A stretch of 64,000 nt of DNA from Paracoccaceae bacterium (GTDB taxonomy: Bacteria; Pseudomonadota; Alphaproteobacteria; Rhodobacterales; Rhodobacteraceae), in contig SKIF01000014.1 of NCBI GenBank assembly GCA_007116575.1, forward strand, positions 1 to 64,000, in the 5' to 3' direction. Position numbers and translations under genes: made by a program. The notes below the pieces were generated by a model. The model had not been told where the DNA came from and did no database searches. It saw only the letters and a list, made by a program, of their open reading frames with translations. Position 1 is the first letter of the stretch; each line of letters opens with the position of its first letter. Positions 10,820-19,571 of this stretch are shown here, one piece after another.

Positions 10820-10840
10820 CCCGCGCAGTATCTTCCCTGC

Positions 10841-12307
10841 TCAGATCACAATCAGATTCATCAAATAGAACAATACCGCCGAAAGCAGTGCCGCCGAGGG
10901 TACTGTCACCACCCAGGCTGCGAGGATGGTCAGGAAATGCGCCCGGCGCACCACTTTCTTGCGTTTGCGGATCTCGATCGGGCTGGAAGTGTCAATCCGA
11001 ACCTCTTTCAAGACCCTCTCGTGGTACCACTCGCGGAAGAACCCGACCCCGAAAATGGCGCCGATGGCGATATGCGTGGAACTCACTGGAAGACCCAGCC
11101 AGGAAGCAAAAATCACCGTGATCGCCGCCGCCAGCGCCACGCAATAGGCGCGCATTGCGTTTAACCGCGTAATCTCGCTGCCAACGACGCGGATCAGCTT
11201 CGGCCCGAACAGCAAAAGCCCGACCGAGAGTCCTACCCCGCCGATCAGCATCACCCAAAGCGGGATTCCCACCCGGTCGGATGCCCCACCATCCTGAACG
11301 GCATGAACAATCGCGGCCACCGGACCAATGGCATTGGCCACGTCATTGGCCCCGTGCGCAAAAGACAACAGCGCCGCCGAAAAGATCAGCGGGATGTTGA
11401 ACAGGATCTTGAGAGATTTCTTGCGGTTCTCCATCCCTTCGCTCTGGCGGCGGATGACCGGACGCATGACAAAGGTCAGCACCAGCCCGACAACCAGCCC
11501 CAGCAGCAACGCATTTCCGAAACTGACCTTGTAGACCTTGTCCAGCCCCTTCAGCGCCAGATAGGTCGTGAAACACCCGCCCATGACCCCGATCAGGATC
11601 GGAACCCAATAGCGCGCAGCGGCGATCATGTCGGGGCGGTAGATGATCCGCGACTTGATGATGGCGAGGAAGAAGGCGGCGAAGAGACCGCCCAGAACGG
11701 GCGAGATCACCCAGCTGGCTGCAATCCGGCCCATGGTCGGCCAGTTGACCGCGGCGAAACCGGCCGCCGCAATTCCGGCCCCCATCACGCCACCGACGAT
11801 AGAATGTGTGGTCGAGACCGGCGCGCCGATCCAGGTAGCAAGATTGACCCAGAGCGCACCCGCCAACAGTGCCGCCATCATCGCCCAGATGAAGACCTGT
11901 GTCTCGGCAACCGATTCAGGCGCAATGATCCCACGCGAGACTGTGCCCACCACATCGCCACCCGCGATCAACGCGCCCGCCGTCTCGCAGATCGCCGCGA
12001 TGATCAGCGCCGTGCCGATGGTGAGCGCGCGGGCGCCAACCGCTGGCCCCATATTGTTGGCCACGTCATTGGCACCGATATTGATCGCCATATAGGCGCC
12101 GATGATCGCCGCCGCGACGACGATCAGCCCCAACGGATCGAACCCGATCACAACCACGGTAATCAGCCCGGTCAGCGCCATGAAGGCCAGGGCAATACCT
12201 GGTGCGACCAGCGGCCGCGCCGTATAGGCCATCGCCTGTTCAAGCGCGGAAATGCGTTCTAGGTCCTTGTTGAGCGTCTTCCAGGATTTCTCGCTATGCT
12301 CTGACAT
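10841..12307 (-). CDS. pit: Inorganic phosphate transporter (Pit family)
   Basis: GANDVANNMGPAVGARALTIG and SFAHGANDVANAIGP duplicated PiT signatures. Confidence 0.93.
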   Translation of the reverse strand: MSEHSEKSWKTLNKDLERISALEQAMAYTARPLVAPGIALAFMALTGLITVVVIGFDPLGLIVVAAAIIGAYMAINIGANDVANNMGPAVGARALTIGTALIIAAICETAGALIAGGDVVGTVSRGIIAPESVAETQVFIWAMMAALLAGALWVNLATWIGAPVSTTHSIVGGVMGAGIAAAGFAAVNWPTMGRIAASWVISPVLGGLFAAFFLAIIKSRIIYRPDMIAAARYWVPILIGVMGGCFTTYLALKGLDKVYKVSFGNALLLGLVVGLVLTFVMRPVIRRQSEGMENRKKSLKILFNIPLIFSAALLSFAHGANDVANAIGPVAAIVHAVQDGGASDRVGIPLWVMLIGGVGLSVGLLLFGPKLIRVVGSEITRLNAMRAYCVALAAAITVIFASWLGLPVSSTHIAIGAIFGVGFFREWYHERVLKEVRIDTSSPIEIRKRKKVVRRAHFLTILAAWVVTVPSAALLSAVLFYLMNLIVI

Positions 12308-12320
12308 GCTCGCAGCTTTT

Positions 12321-12338
12321 GTGACAGTAATGTGACAA
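12321..12338 (-). promoter_or_regulatory. Pho box candidate at pit
   Basis: Minus strand TTGTCAC-ATTA-CTGTCAC; two 7-mers at 11-nt spacing, 13 bp upstream of the pit ATG. Confidence 0.65.
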
Positions 12339-12402
12339 ACGCCGTATCAGGCGCACTTGGGAACCTCAATCGGGTTCCGCGCCCCATACGCTGCGAGTTG
12401 TT

Positions 12403-12858
12403 TCAGAATTGACGCAGCAGCGCCTTCAATTCCGGGTTATGTACCACCTCGATGGCCTCGGGCAGCGCGAACCACTGACGTCTGCGCTTTCCGGCCTCCG
12501 GGTAATCTTCTTCCAGCACCTCGACATCGATGCGATAGACCTGTGGGCGGCATTGTACCGGCAGGCCGCTTTTCTTGAGCTTGGTATAGGTAAAGGCCCC
12601 GATCGGCTCGGGGTGCAAACGACCGCGCACGCCCGCTTCCTCCCAGGCTTCCAGTTCTGCGGCCTCGGCCAGCGTCTTGTCCTTCATCGGCCAGCCCTTT
12701 GGCGTGATCCAGTGCTGTCGGCGAAAGGTTCGCACCAGAAGCACTTCAGGGCCCTGTTGACCTTCACGCAGACAAAGTGCCGCAGCCTGCACGAATGCAG
12801 GGCGCAGATATTCCAATGCTCTGGTCAGCATGCCATTTGACCTGATCGTCACATTCAT
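12403..12858 (-). CDS. NUDIX hydrolase (DIPP-like)
   Basis: WITPKGWPMKDKTLAEAAELEAWEEAGVRG Nudix box; RRRQWFALPEAIEVV C-terminal pattern. Confidence 0.85.
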   Translation of the reverse strand: MNVTIRSNGMLTRALEYLRPAFVQAAALCLREGQQGPEVLLVRTFRRQHWITPKGWPMKDKTLAEAAELEAWEEAGVRGRLHPEPIGAFTYTKLKKSGLPVQCRPQVYRIDVEVLEEDYPEAGKRRRQWFALPEAIEVVHNPELKALLRQF

Positions 12859-12898
12859 CTGCCTGTTTCCTTGTCTGCCTTTCGGCTGACATAGCCTT

Positions 12899-12916
12899 GT
12901 TACAATATCATGACAG
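12899..12916 (-). promoter_or_regulatory. Pho box candidate at the NUDIX gene
   Basis: Minus strand CTGTCAT-GATA-TTGTAAC, 41 bp upstream of the NUDIX ATG. Confidence 0.45.
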
Positions 12917-12921
12917 GTCTG

Positions 12922-13341
12922 TCATTCTTGCCTCGGCGGTGTTGCGCGCAGCGCCTTGACCCCTGCCCTATGCGCCTTTGCCTCCAGCCGCCGTCGTTTG
13001 CTCGCAAGCGTCGGGCGGGTCGCAATACGTGGCTTCGGCCGCTCACAGGCTTTCAGGACCAGTTCCGCAAGCCGTGCGCGCGCAATCTCGCGGTTGCGCG
13101 CCTGGCTGCGCGTCTCTTCCACACGCAAAACCAGCGCGCCGCCCTCGGTCCAGCGCCGCCCCGCCAGCCGCTTCAGCCGCGTCTTGACCGGTGCTGGCAG
13201 GCTGGGGCTGCGCTCGGCCTCGAAGCGCAATTCCACCGCCGTCGCGACCTTGTTGACATTTTGTCCCCCCGGCCCCGAGGCACGCGAGAAACTTTCGGTC
13301 AGTTCCCATTCCTGCAACGTGATCTGGTCGTTGATCCGCAT
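12922..13341 (-). CDS. arfB: Alternative ribosome-rescue factor / aminoacyl-tRNA hydrolase ArfB (YaeJ)
   Basis: SFSRASGPGGQNVNKVATAVELRF GGQ-containing RF domain with basic C-terminus, 139 aa. Confidence 0.9.
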   Translation of the reverse strand: MRINDQITLQEWELTESFSRASGPGGQNVNKVATAVELRFEAERSPSLPAPVKTRLKRLAGRRWTEGGALVLRVEETRSQARNREIARARLAELVLKACERPKPRIATRPTLASKRRRLEAKAHRAGVKALRATPPRQE

Positions 13342-13367
13342 AACTCTTAACCGCGCCGGGAATCGAA

Positions 13368-13392
13368 AGGGCCGCCAGTGAGGGGCGGCCCT
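13368..13392 (-). terminator. Terminator-like hairpin
   Basis: AGGGCCGCC-AGTGAGG-GGCGGCCCT, 9-bp stem; short TTTC on the minus strand. Confidence 0.5.
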
Positions 13393-13465
13393 AAACGAGC
13401 TTCAGGAGATGGACCCAAATTAGAGCCTTGGCCCAATCAGAAGAGTGTTCCCCTAAGGGCTGCCG

Positions 13466-13522
13466 TCAGGTTCTTGCTCCTCTGACTGTCTTTGCACCGC
13501 TCTCCAACATCACTCTAGACAC
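13466..13522 (-). CDS. Candidate 18-aa small protein (MSRVMLESGAKTVRGART) or conserved leader/ncRNA element
   Basis: GTG start 7 nt after AGGAGG within GAAAGGAGGTGGTCC; not in the supplied ORF track; hairpin downstream; TTGACA about 60 nt upstream. Confidence 0.35.
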   Translation of the reverse strand: MSRVMLESGAKTVRGART

Positions 13523-13592
13523 TGGACCACCTCCTTTCATTGAGTTTCTGATAGGACGATGGTGGCACAGATTTAGTGTTTGTCAAAAGAAA

Positions 13593-14216
13593 TCATGCGA
13601 CAGGTTGCGTCATTTTGGCAACGATCAGGCGAAATGGCGCCAAAGCAAGCAGGGCCAGGGCCAGTTTCACCCCCCAGTCGGCGACGGCAAGACTGACCCA
13701 GAGCGGAACCTCCGGACCAAAACCCAGCATTGGCAGGATTTCTCCGGCCCAGGAAACATCATTGCCGGGCTCGATAAAGGCCAGCGAGGCCGAGAAGGCG
13801 ATGCTGAAAAACAAGGCAGTATCGACTGCAGACCCGATCAGGGTAGAGCCCAGCGGCGCACGCCACCAGCGGCCTTCGCGCAGGCGGTCGAAGACGAACA
13901 CATTCAGCATCTGGGCCGTCAGGAAGGCGATCCCCGACCCCAGCGCAATGCGCAGTGTCACCAACGGGCCAAACTCGCCGATGATCTGCGTGCCGATCAG
14001 CGAACAGGCCACCCCGACGGCGAAACCGACCCAGACCACCCGGCGCGCGGCCTGCGGGCCATAGACCCGGTTCATTACATCATTGACCAGAAAGGCCAGC
14101 GGATAGGTAAAGGCGCCCCAGGTCAGCCAGTTTCCGAACAGGAACTGAACGAGGATATTGGAGGCCACGACAATGGCCGCCATGGCAAGAATGCCGGGCA
14201 GATAAGTGCGGGTCAT
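13593..14216 (-). CDS. Queuosine precursor transporter (YhhQ/VUT family)
   Basis: VVASNILVQFLFGNWLTWGAFTYPLAFLVNDVMNRVYGPQAARRVVW; YhhQ/DUF165-type membrane protein. Confidence 0.85.
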   Translation of the reverse strand: MTRTYLPGILAMAAIVVASNILVQFLFGNWLTWGAFTYPLAFLVNDVMNRVYGPQAARRVVWVGFAVGVACSLIGTQIIGEFGPLVTLRIALGSGIAFLTAQMLNVFVFDRLREGRWWRAPLGSTLIGSAVDTALFFSIAFSASLAFIEPGNDVSWAGEILPMLGFGPEVPLWVSLAVADWGVKLALALLALAPFRLIVAKMTQPVA

Positions 14217-14350
14217 GGATATCGGTTCCGTTTTGACAAGGTTGCGGAGACTTGTGCCCTTGCTTGGGCAAGGCGCAGTTAGCGCGCATTGACGCAGAAA
14301 TCAACTCCCGATACGCCTTGCTAACGCGCCCGCGCGCCTTGCGGTGGTGT

Positions 14351-14374
14351 CACCTTGCCGCGAATACTCATTCG
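14351..14374 (-). repeat. Copy 2 of intergenic motif
   Basis: Minus strand CGAATGAGTATTCGCGGCAAGGTG. Confidence 0.45.
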
Positions 14375-14436
14375 ACCCGAAGAATTGGGGCTGGCCGTCC
14401 ATGATGCCGCTGCCCGACCCGCGGGGTGGGCATGGC

Positions 14437-14463
14437 TGCGCGGGCGCTTCTCACGCCCGCGCA
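14437..14463 (-). terminator. Terminator-like hairpin after the 5'-nucleotidase gene
   Basis: TGCGCGGGCG-CTTCTCA-CGCCCGCGCA, 10-bp stem 11 nt after the stop codon. Confidence 0.5.
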
Positions 14464-14473
14464 CGACCTGAGC

Positions 14474-16135
14474 TTATTGCTGAATCCGCCCGTCGATCAC
14501 CGGCGCGAAGGGCTCATTGTCCGAGAGATAGCGCGCCAGAACCTCGGCCAGATCGATCGCTGTGTCATAGCCATTCATGCCACCCTCGCGCAGCATGGCA
14601 TAACCATCCCCGCCCCCGGCCATGAAATTGTTGGTCACGATCCCGTAGGTCGCGCCCGGATCGACCGGTTCCCAGCCATCCGCGCCCATCACCTCAACCT
14701 CCGAGACCCGCCCCTCGTTCGGAGCGACCGAGAGATCCAGCCGGAAACGCAGTCCCGCCACCTGCGGGAAACGGCCGGCACCCTCCTCGACCCCGTTCAC
14801 GCCATGCTCGAGCGCGGCCAGCAGTGTTTCGCCGCTCACCTCCAGCGTATAGAGCGTGTTCTGGAACGGCAAAACGGTCAGCACATCGCCCAGCGTGATC
14901 GTGCCCTCGCCCATCGAAGCACGCAGCCCACCGCCATTGGCCAGCGCGATGCGGATGCCCTGATGTGCCACCTCGGCGACCATCGCATCGGCCACTGTGT
15001 TGCCCATCTCACATTCCTGCGCACGGCAGGTCTCGCGGCTGCCGTCGATGCCAGCCGAAAGCTCGGCCACAGGGCGCCGGGTCAGTTCCTCGATCGGTCC
15101 GCGCAGCGGTTCGATCAGCGCCTCGATATCCTCGGCAGGCTCGAAACTCGCATCAAGCAGGGTCGTGTCGCCAGAGGCCGAGATCACTGCGCCATCCGCG
15201 CCGAATTCCAGCGCCACCTCGCCCATGAAGCGCGAAAAGGCAAACGCCTGCATGATCGGCACAGCGCGCCCCGAAGGGCTCTCGACAAGGCCCGCATATT
15301 GCACCGCACCGTCGACGCGGTTCGACATCAGCGTATGGCTGTGCCCGCCGATGATGGCCGAAACCCCGTCCACTTGCGCGGCGATCTGCTGGTCGCGGAC
15401 ATATCCGACATGGCTAAGCACAAGAATATTGTCCACGCCCTCGGCCTTGAGCCGCGCGACGGCCTCTTGCAGGTGCTCGATATCGTCCTGGAATGTCACA
15501 TCATCGCCGGGCGAGGACAGAAACACCGTGTCGGGCGTGGTGACGCCCAGAATGCCGATCCGCGCCCCGCCGCGCTCGAGGATCAGGTGGTCCCGGATCA
15601 GCCCGTCGAGCGCCGTGCCCTCGGCCACCTTGGTATTGCCCGAGACAATCGGGAACTCGGCCTCGCCCAGCATCCGCGCAAGGCTCTCGGGGCCGCGATT
15701 GAACTCGTGATTGCCCAGCGTCATTGCGTCAAAGCCGATGGCGTTCATCATCTGCACCTCGGCGCGCCCACCATAGGTGGTGTAATAGAGCGTGCCCTGT
15801 GACTGGTCGCCCGCATCGAGGGTGATATGCGGCATGTCGGCCGCGTCAAGCGCCTCACGGCGCGACCGGATCGCAGTGGCCAGGCGCGCGGCCCCGCCAA
15901 AGCAGTTGCCTTCTTCCGAATCCGCGGGCGAGCAGTTGCTGTTAAAGCGGCTGATCTCGTCCACGCGCGAATGCATGTCATTGATATGTAGTACCGTAAG
16001 CTTGAATCCGGTGCCCGCCTGCGCCGTGGTCAGGCTGAATTTTCCCGCCCCCGTGACGGCCAATGTGGCCCCTGCAAGCGTCAGAAAGCCCCGGCGGCTG
16101 AGTGCTGTGGTTGCGGCAAGATCGCGCTGTGTCAT
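14474..16135 (-). CDS. Bifunctional metallophosphatase/5'-nucleotidase, Tat-exported
   Basis: SRRGFLTLAGATLAVTGAGKFSL Tat signal; HINDMHSRVDEI, GNHEFNRG, GGHSH motifs. Confidence 0.88.
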   Translation of the reverse strand: MTQRDLAATTALSRRGFLTLAGATLAVTGAGKFSLTTAQAGTGFKLTVLHINDMHSRVDEISRFNSNCSPADSEEGNCFGGAARLATAIRSRREALDAADMPHITLDAGDQSQGTLYYTTYGGRAEVQMMNAIGFDAMTLGNHEFNRGPESLARMLGEAEFPIVSGNTKVAEGTALDGLIRDHLILERGGARIGILGVTTPDTVFLSSPGDDVTFQDDIEHLQEAVARLKAEGVDNILVLSHVGYVRDQQIAAQVDGVSAIIGGHSHTLMSNRVDGAVQYAGLVESPSGRAVPIMQAFAFSRFMGEVALEFGADGAVISASGDTTLLDASFEPAEDIEALIEPLRGPIEELTRRPVAELSAGIDGSRETCRAQECEMGNTVADAMVAEVAHQGIRIALANGGGLRASMGEGTITLGDVLTVLPFQNTLYTLEVSGETLLAALEHGVNGVEEGAGRFPQVAGLRFRLDLSVAPNEGRVSEVEVMGADGWEPVDPGATYGIVTNNFMAGGGDGYAMLREGGMNGYDTAIDLAEVLARYLSDNEPFAPVIDGRIQQ

Positions 16136-16197
16136 GACGTCCATCTCCCTGACTGATGGTGGTGGCGGCGGTTGCGCTGCCCTTATTGCCTGTCCGG

Positions 16198-16215
16198 GTG
16201 ACAGGCGCATGACAG
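16198..16215 (-). promoter_or_regulatory. Pho box at the 5'-nucleotidase gene
   Basis: Minus strand CTGTCAT-GCGC-CTGTCAC; both half-sites match CTGTCA(T/C), 62 bp upstream of the likely ATG. Confidence 0.75.
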
Positions 16216-16264
16216 GAATGCTGCGCCACTCCGCGACAGAACTCAAGCGATTCCGCCCGCGCCC

Positions 16265-17161
16265 TTACTGCGCGGCCAGAACACCCTGACATTGCGCAGG
16301 CAGGTCGGCCATGGTGAATTCGCGCGGATGGCGGCGACGGGGCGGCGCGGGTTCAGTGCGCTCGCGCCGAGGCGGGTTCAGAAAATCCGTGACCCACCAT
16401 TGCAGGGTATCGTCACAGCCATTACCGCCCTTGGATAATTCGGCGACTGTCGGGGTCTGGGTCACGCAATGCCGGTTCCCTTGCGGGCAGCGCAGCCGGA
16501 CATGGAAGTGGTAGTTGTGCCCGACCGCGGGGCGGATCTTCTGCAGCCATCGCGTATCGGCGCGCGTGGCGGTCCGGCACATCTCGATCTTGACGGCAGC
16601 GGCCACGAAGATCCGGTCCACGCGCGCGTCGAGCGCGGCCTGCTTGAGCAATTCATGATGCTGCGGCGTCCAGTTGGCGTTGACGCTGCGCTGATCTGCC
16701 GTGCGCACCGAGATCGAACTGATCGATTCGCGCTCGGCCCGGCTGAGGTTCAGCCGCTGCGGCGGCAGCATCCAGATGTCGATATCCAGCCCGATCTGGT
16801 GGCTCGCGTGGCCCGAGGTCATCGGGCCACCCCTAGGCTGGCTGATATCGCCGATATAGAGCCCGCGCCAGCCGATCTGCGTGGCAATGCGCGACAGGTT
16901 CTGCACATATTCAATCGCATCCGGGTGGCCCCAGTTGCGGTTGCGCGACAGCCGCATTGCCTGCCATGTCGGCCCCGTCTCGGGCAGGCGCACCAGCCCT
17001 GCCGCGCAGCCATTGGCATAAGAGCCAATGGCCTCGGGCGGCTGCAGCGAGGGCATCGCCTTGGCACCGAACAACTGGTTGGCCAATGCCTGCGCGTGAA
17101 CGGGCAGCCCCAGCAGCGACAGGATCAGGACGAGGGCGGGGAGGGAGTGGGGGACGCGCAT
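16265..17161 (-). CDS. mepA: Penicillin-insensitive murein endopeptidase
   Basis: LYIGDISQPRGGPMTSGHASHQIGLDIDIWM; MepA/LAS metallopeptidase motifs. Confidence 0.9.
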   Translation of the reverse strand: MRVPHSLPALVLILSLLGLPVHAQALANQLFGAKAMPSLQPPEAIGSYANGCAAGLVRLPETGPTWQAMRLSRNRNWGHPDAIEYVQNLSRIATQIGWRGLYIGDISQPRGGPMTSGHASHQIGLDIDIWMLPPQRLNLSRAERESISSISVRTADQRSVNANWTPQHHELLKQAALDARVDRIFVAAAVKIEMCRTATRADTRWLQKIRPAVGHNYHFHVRLRCPQGNRHCVTQTPTVAELSKGGNGCDDTLQWWVTDFLNPPRRERTEPAPPRRRHPREFTMADLPAQCQGVLAAQ

Positions 17162-18498
17162 TGGAACTCGGGCTCACCTTCGGCTTTGACCCAAAGTAGC
17201 AGCACCAGCCCCAGCACGAAAAGCCCTATTAGCGGTGTCACGCCCAGACGCTGACTGCCGGTGATGGTGGTCGCCAGGGCAATCAGACCGGGGGCAAGGA
17301 AGGACAGCACCTTGCCCGACAACGCATAGAGCCCGAACCCTTCCGTCATGCGCTCGGGATCGGCCTGCCGCACCATCATGGTGCGCGAGGCCGCCTGCAG
17401 ACTGCCGCCTCCGGCCCCGATCAGCGCGCCGCAGATGTAGAAGACAATATCCGGCAGGCTGGACTCCGCTTCAACCGGCATAAACAAGACCATGGTCCGG
17501 TCGGTGCTGACGATGATCACGCAGACCCCGATCAGAAGCAGGATCGCCCCCACGATCACCGGCTTCGGGCCAAGGCGCGAATCGAGTTTGCCGCCCAGCC
17601 AGCAGCCGAGTGCGCCCACTGCCGCCGCGAGGATGCCGAAGACCCCGATCTGGATGATCGACCAACCCAGCACACCCGCCGCATAGATACCGCCAAATGC
17701 ATAGATGCCGTTCAGCCCGTCGCGATAGATCATCGACGAGCCGAGATAGGCGAAAAGGCTGCGCCTCCCCGGAAGGGCGCGCAGGGTTTCTTTCAGCTCG
17801 GCCAGCCCGCGCTTGACCGCGCCTTTTGCCTTTTGCGGCGTCGGTGGCTCTTTCACCCACAGGAAGAATGGGATCACGAAAACAAGATACCACAGCGCCG
17901 AGAACGGTCCGACCGCTCGGGTGCCTTCGCGCATCTCCGGGTCCAGCCCCAGCAGTGGTGCGATGCCAAGCAGCGTGACGCCATCGTCATTCTCGGCCAG
18001 CAAAAACAGCATCAGCACCAGTGCGACGAGCCCGCCGATGTAGCCCAGCGCCCAGCCGGTGCCCGAGATGCGGCCCAACTCGTCACGCGTGCCCAGCGTG
18101 GGCAGGATGGCGTTGGTAAAGACGATTCCGTATTCGAGCCCGACCATGCCGATAGCAAAGGCCACAAGGATGAACAGGATCGTCGTCTGATCTGCCCCCG
18201 GTACGGCCCACCACAACGCCCAGGCGCCTGCCATGTAGAGCAACGACCAAAGCATGATCCAGGTCCGCTTGTGCCCGGAATTATCGGCAATGGCCCCGAG
18301 AATGGGCGCGAAGAGCGCGGTCAGCAGGCCGGAAATGGCCAGCATCCAGCCCCACATCGCCTGTCCGCTGACCGGATCGGGGGCGACGAAGGACGTGAAA
18401 TAAGGCGCGAAGATGAAGGTCAGCAGCAGGATGTTATAGGGCTGATTGGCCCAGTCGAACATCCACCAACCCCAGATACGCTTGTTCCGTTCGATCAT
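17125..18498 (-). CDS. MFS transporter, UMF1/Atg22-like family
   Basis: MIERNKRIWGWWMFDWANQPYNILLLTFIFAPYF; 12-TM hydrophobic pattern. Confidence 0.85.
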   Translation of the reverse strand: MIERNKRIWGWWMFDWANQPYNILLLTFIFAPYFTSFVAPDPVSGQAMWGWMLAISGLLTALFAPILGAIADNSGHKRTWIMLWSLLYMAGAWALWWAVPGADQTTILFILVAFAIGMVGLEYGIVFTNAILPTLGTRDELGRISGTGWALGYIGGLVALVLMLFLLAENDDGVTLLGIAPLLGLDPEMREGTRAVGPFSALWYLVFVIPFFLWVKEPPTPQKAKGAVKRGLAELKETLRALPGRRSLFAYLGSSMIYRDGLNGIYAFGGIYAAGVLGWSIIQIGVFGILAAAVGALGCWLGGKLDSRLGPKPVIVGAILLLIGVCVIIVSTDRTMVLFMPVEAESSLPDIVFYICGALIGAGGGSLQAASRTMMVRQADPERMTEGFGLYALSGKVLSFLAPGLIALATTITGSQRLGVTPLIGLFVLGLVLLLWVKAEGEPEFQCASPTPSPPSS

Positions 18499-18805
18499 GC
18501 GCCCAGCCCCTCCCGACGGCCTGTCGTTTCTTCCACTAAGCAGCAGAGTCGGACGACAGACAAGCGCCAATCCTGTCAGGGCGGGTCAGGTGGCCGCATC
18601 ATTACAGGCAGATGCGCTGGCAGTGGGCGCATCACGCAGCCTTCGTGGTACTGTGGCGGGGCACAATCATTCACGCTCGGCTCTGTGAAGACACATCCAG
18701 TCCCGCAAGACTCATTGCGGCTGATGGTAGCTGCGCAAAAGCCGTGGATCCGTGCAGCGTCGAAGACCACCTGCAGCGGCGGCGTTGTCTGACCTGCGAA
18801 GCACC

Positions 18806-19492
18806 TCAGTAGCTGCGGATCAACCCGACAAGCCGACCCTGCACCTGCACCTGATCATCGCGCAACAGCCGGGTCTCGTAGGCGGGGTTGGCGGCTTCCA
18901 GAGCAATCATGCCACTCTGGCGGCGGAACCGCTTGAGCGTGGCTTCATGCCCCTCCACCAGCGCGACGACGATATCACCATTATCGGCCGTGCCCTGTTC
19001 ACGGATGACGACGATATCACCGTCATTGATGCCCAGGTCGATCATCGAGTCGCCCTGTACCTCGAGCGCGTAATGATTGGCCCGACCGCGCAGCATGGAG
19101 CCGGGCACGGCAATATCGGTCACGACTTCGCTGATCGCCTCGATCGGCGTACCTGCTGCGATGCGTCCCATCACCGGCAGGTTGAGCGCCGCTGCCTCGA
19201 CCGGCATGGCGGCAGGCTGCGGCACTGCCTTTTGACTTGCGCCCCCCTCGATCACCCGAGCCTCGTGGCGGTTCAGCGCGTCGGGGAGTTTCAGCACTTC
19301 TATCGCGCGCGCCTTGTGCGGCAGGCGGCGGATGAAACCGCGCTCTTCCAGCGCCGTGATCAGCCGGTGAATACCCGATTTCGAGCGCAGGTCGAGCGCA
19401 TCCTTCATCTCGTCGAAAGAGGGCGCGACGCCTTCGCGTTCCATCCGTTCGTGGATGAGCCTGAGCAGATCGATCTGTTTGCGCGTCAACAT
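18806..19492 (-). CDS. lexA: SOS transcriptional repressor LexA
   Basis: [46 protein letters not shown]24 peptidase GDSM motif. Confidence 0.95.
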   Translation of the reverse strand: MLTRKQIDLLRLIHERMEREGVAPSFDEMKDALDLRSKSGIHRLITALEERGFIRRLPHKARAIEVLKLPDALNRHEARVIEGGASQKAVPQPAAMPVEAAALNLPVMGRIAAGTPIEAISEVVTDIAVPGSMLRGRANHYALEVQGDSMIDLGINDGDIVVIREQGTADNGDIVVALVEGHEATLKRFRRQSGMIALEAANPAYETRLLRDDQVQVQGRLVGLIRSY

Positions 19493-19537
19493 GGCATTGC
19501 CCCCTGTTCCGGCTTCAGCCCCACGTATTCACATTAT

Positions 19538-19552
19538 GTTCTAACTATGTTC
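19538..19552. promoter_or_regulatory. SOS box (LexA operator, alphaproteobacterial type)
   Basis: GTTC-TAACTAT-GTTC, i.e. GTTC-N7-GTTC, 46 bp upstream of lexA. Confidence 0.85.
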
Positions 19553-19571
19553 GCCTGTTGTGTCAACAGGG

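Noticed and set aside
14217-14345. Possible preQ1 riboswitch upstream of the yhhQ-like transporter
   Set aside because: Checked by eye for the preQ1-I hairpin plus A-rich tail near the RBS; not present, and preQ1-II not recognisable without a covariance model search
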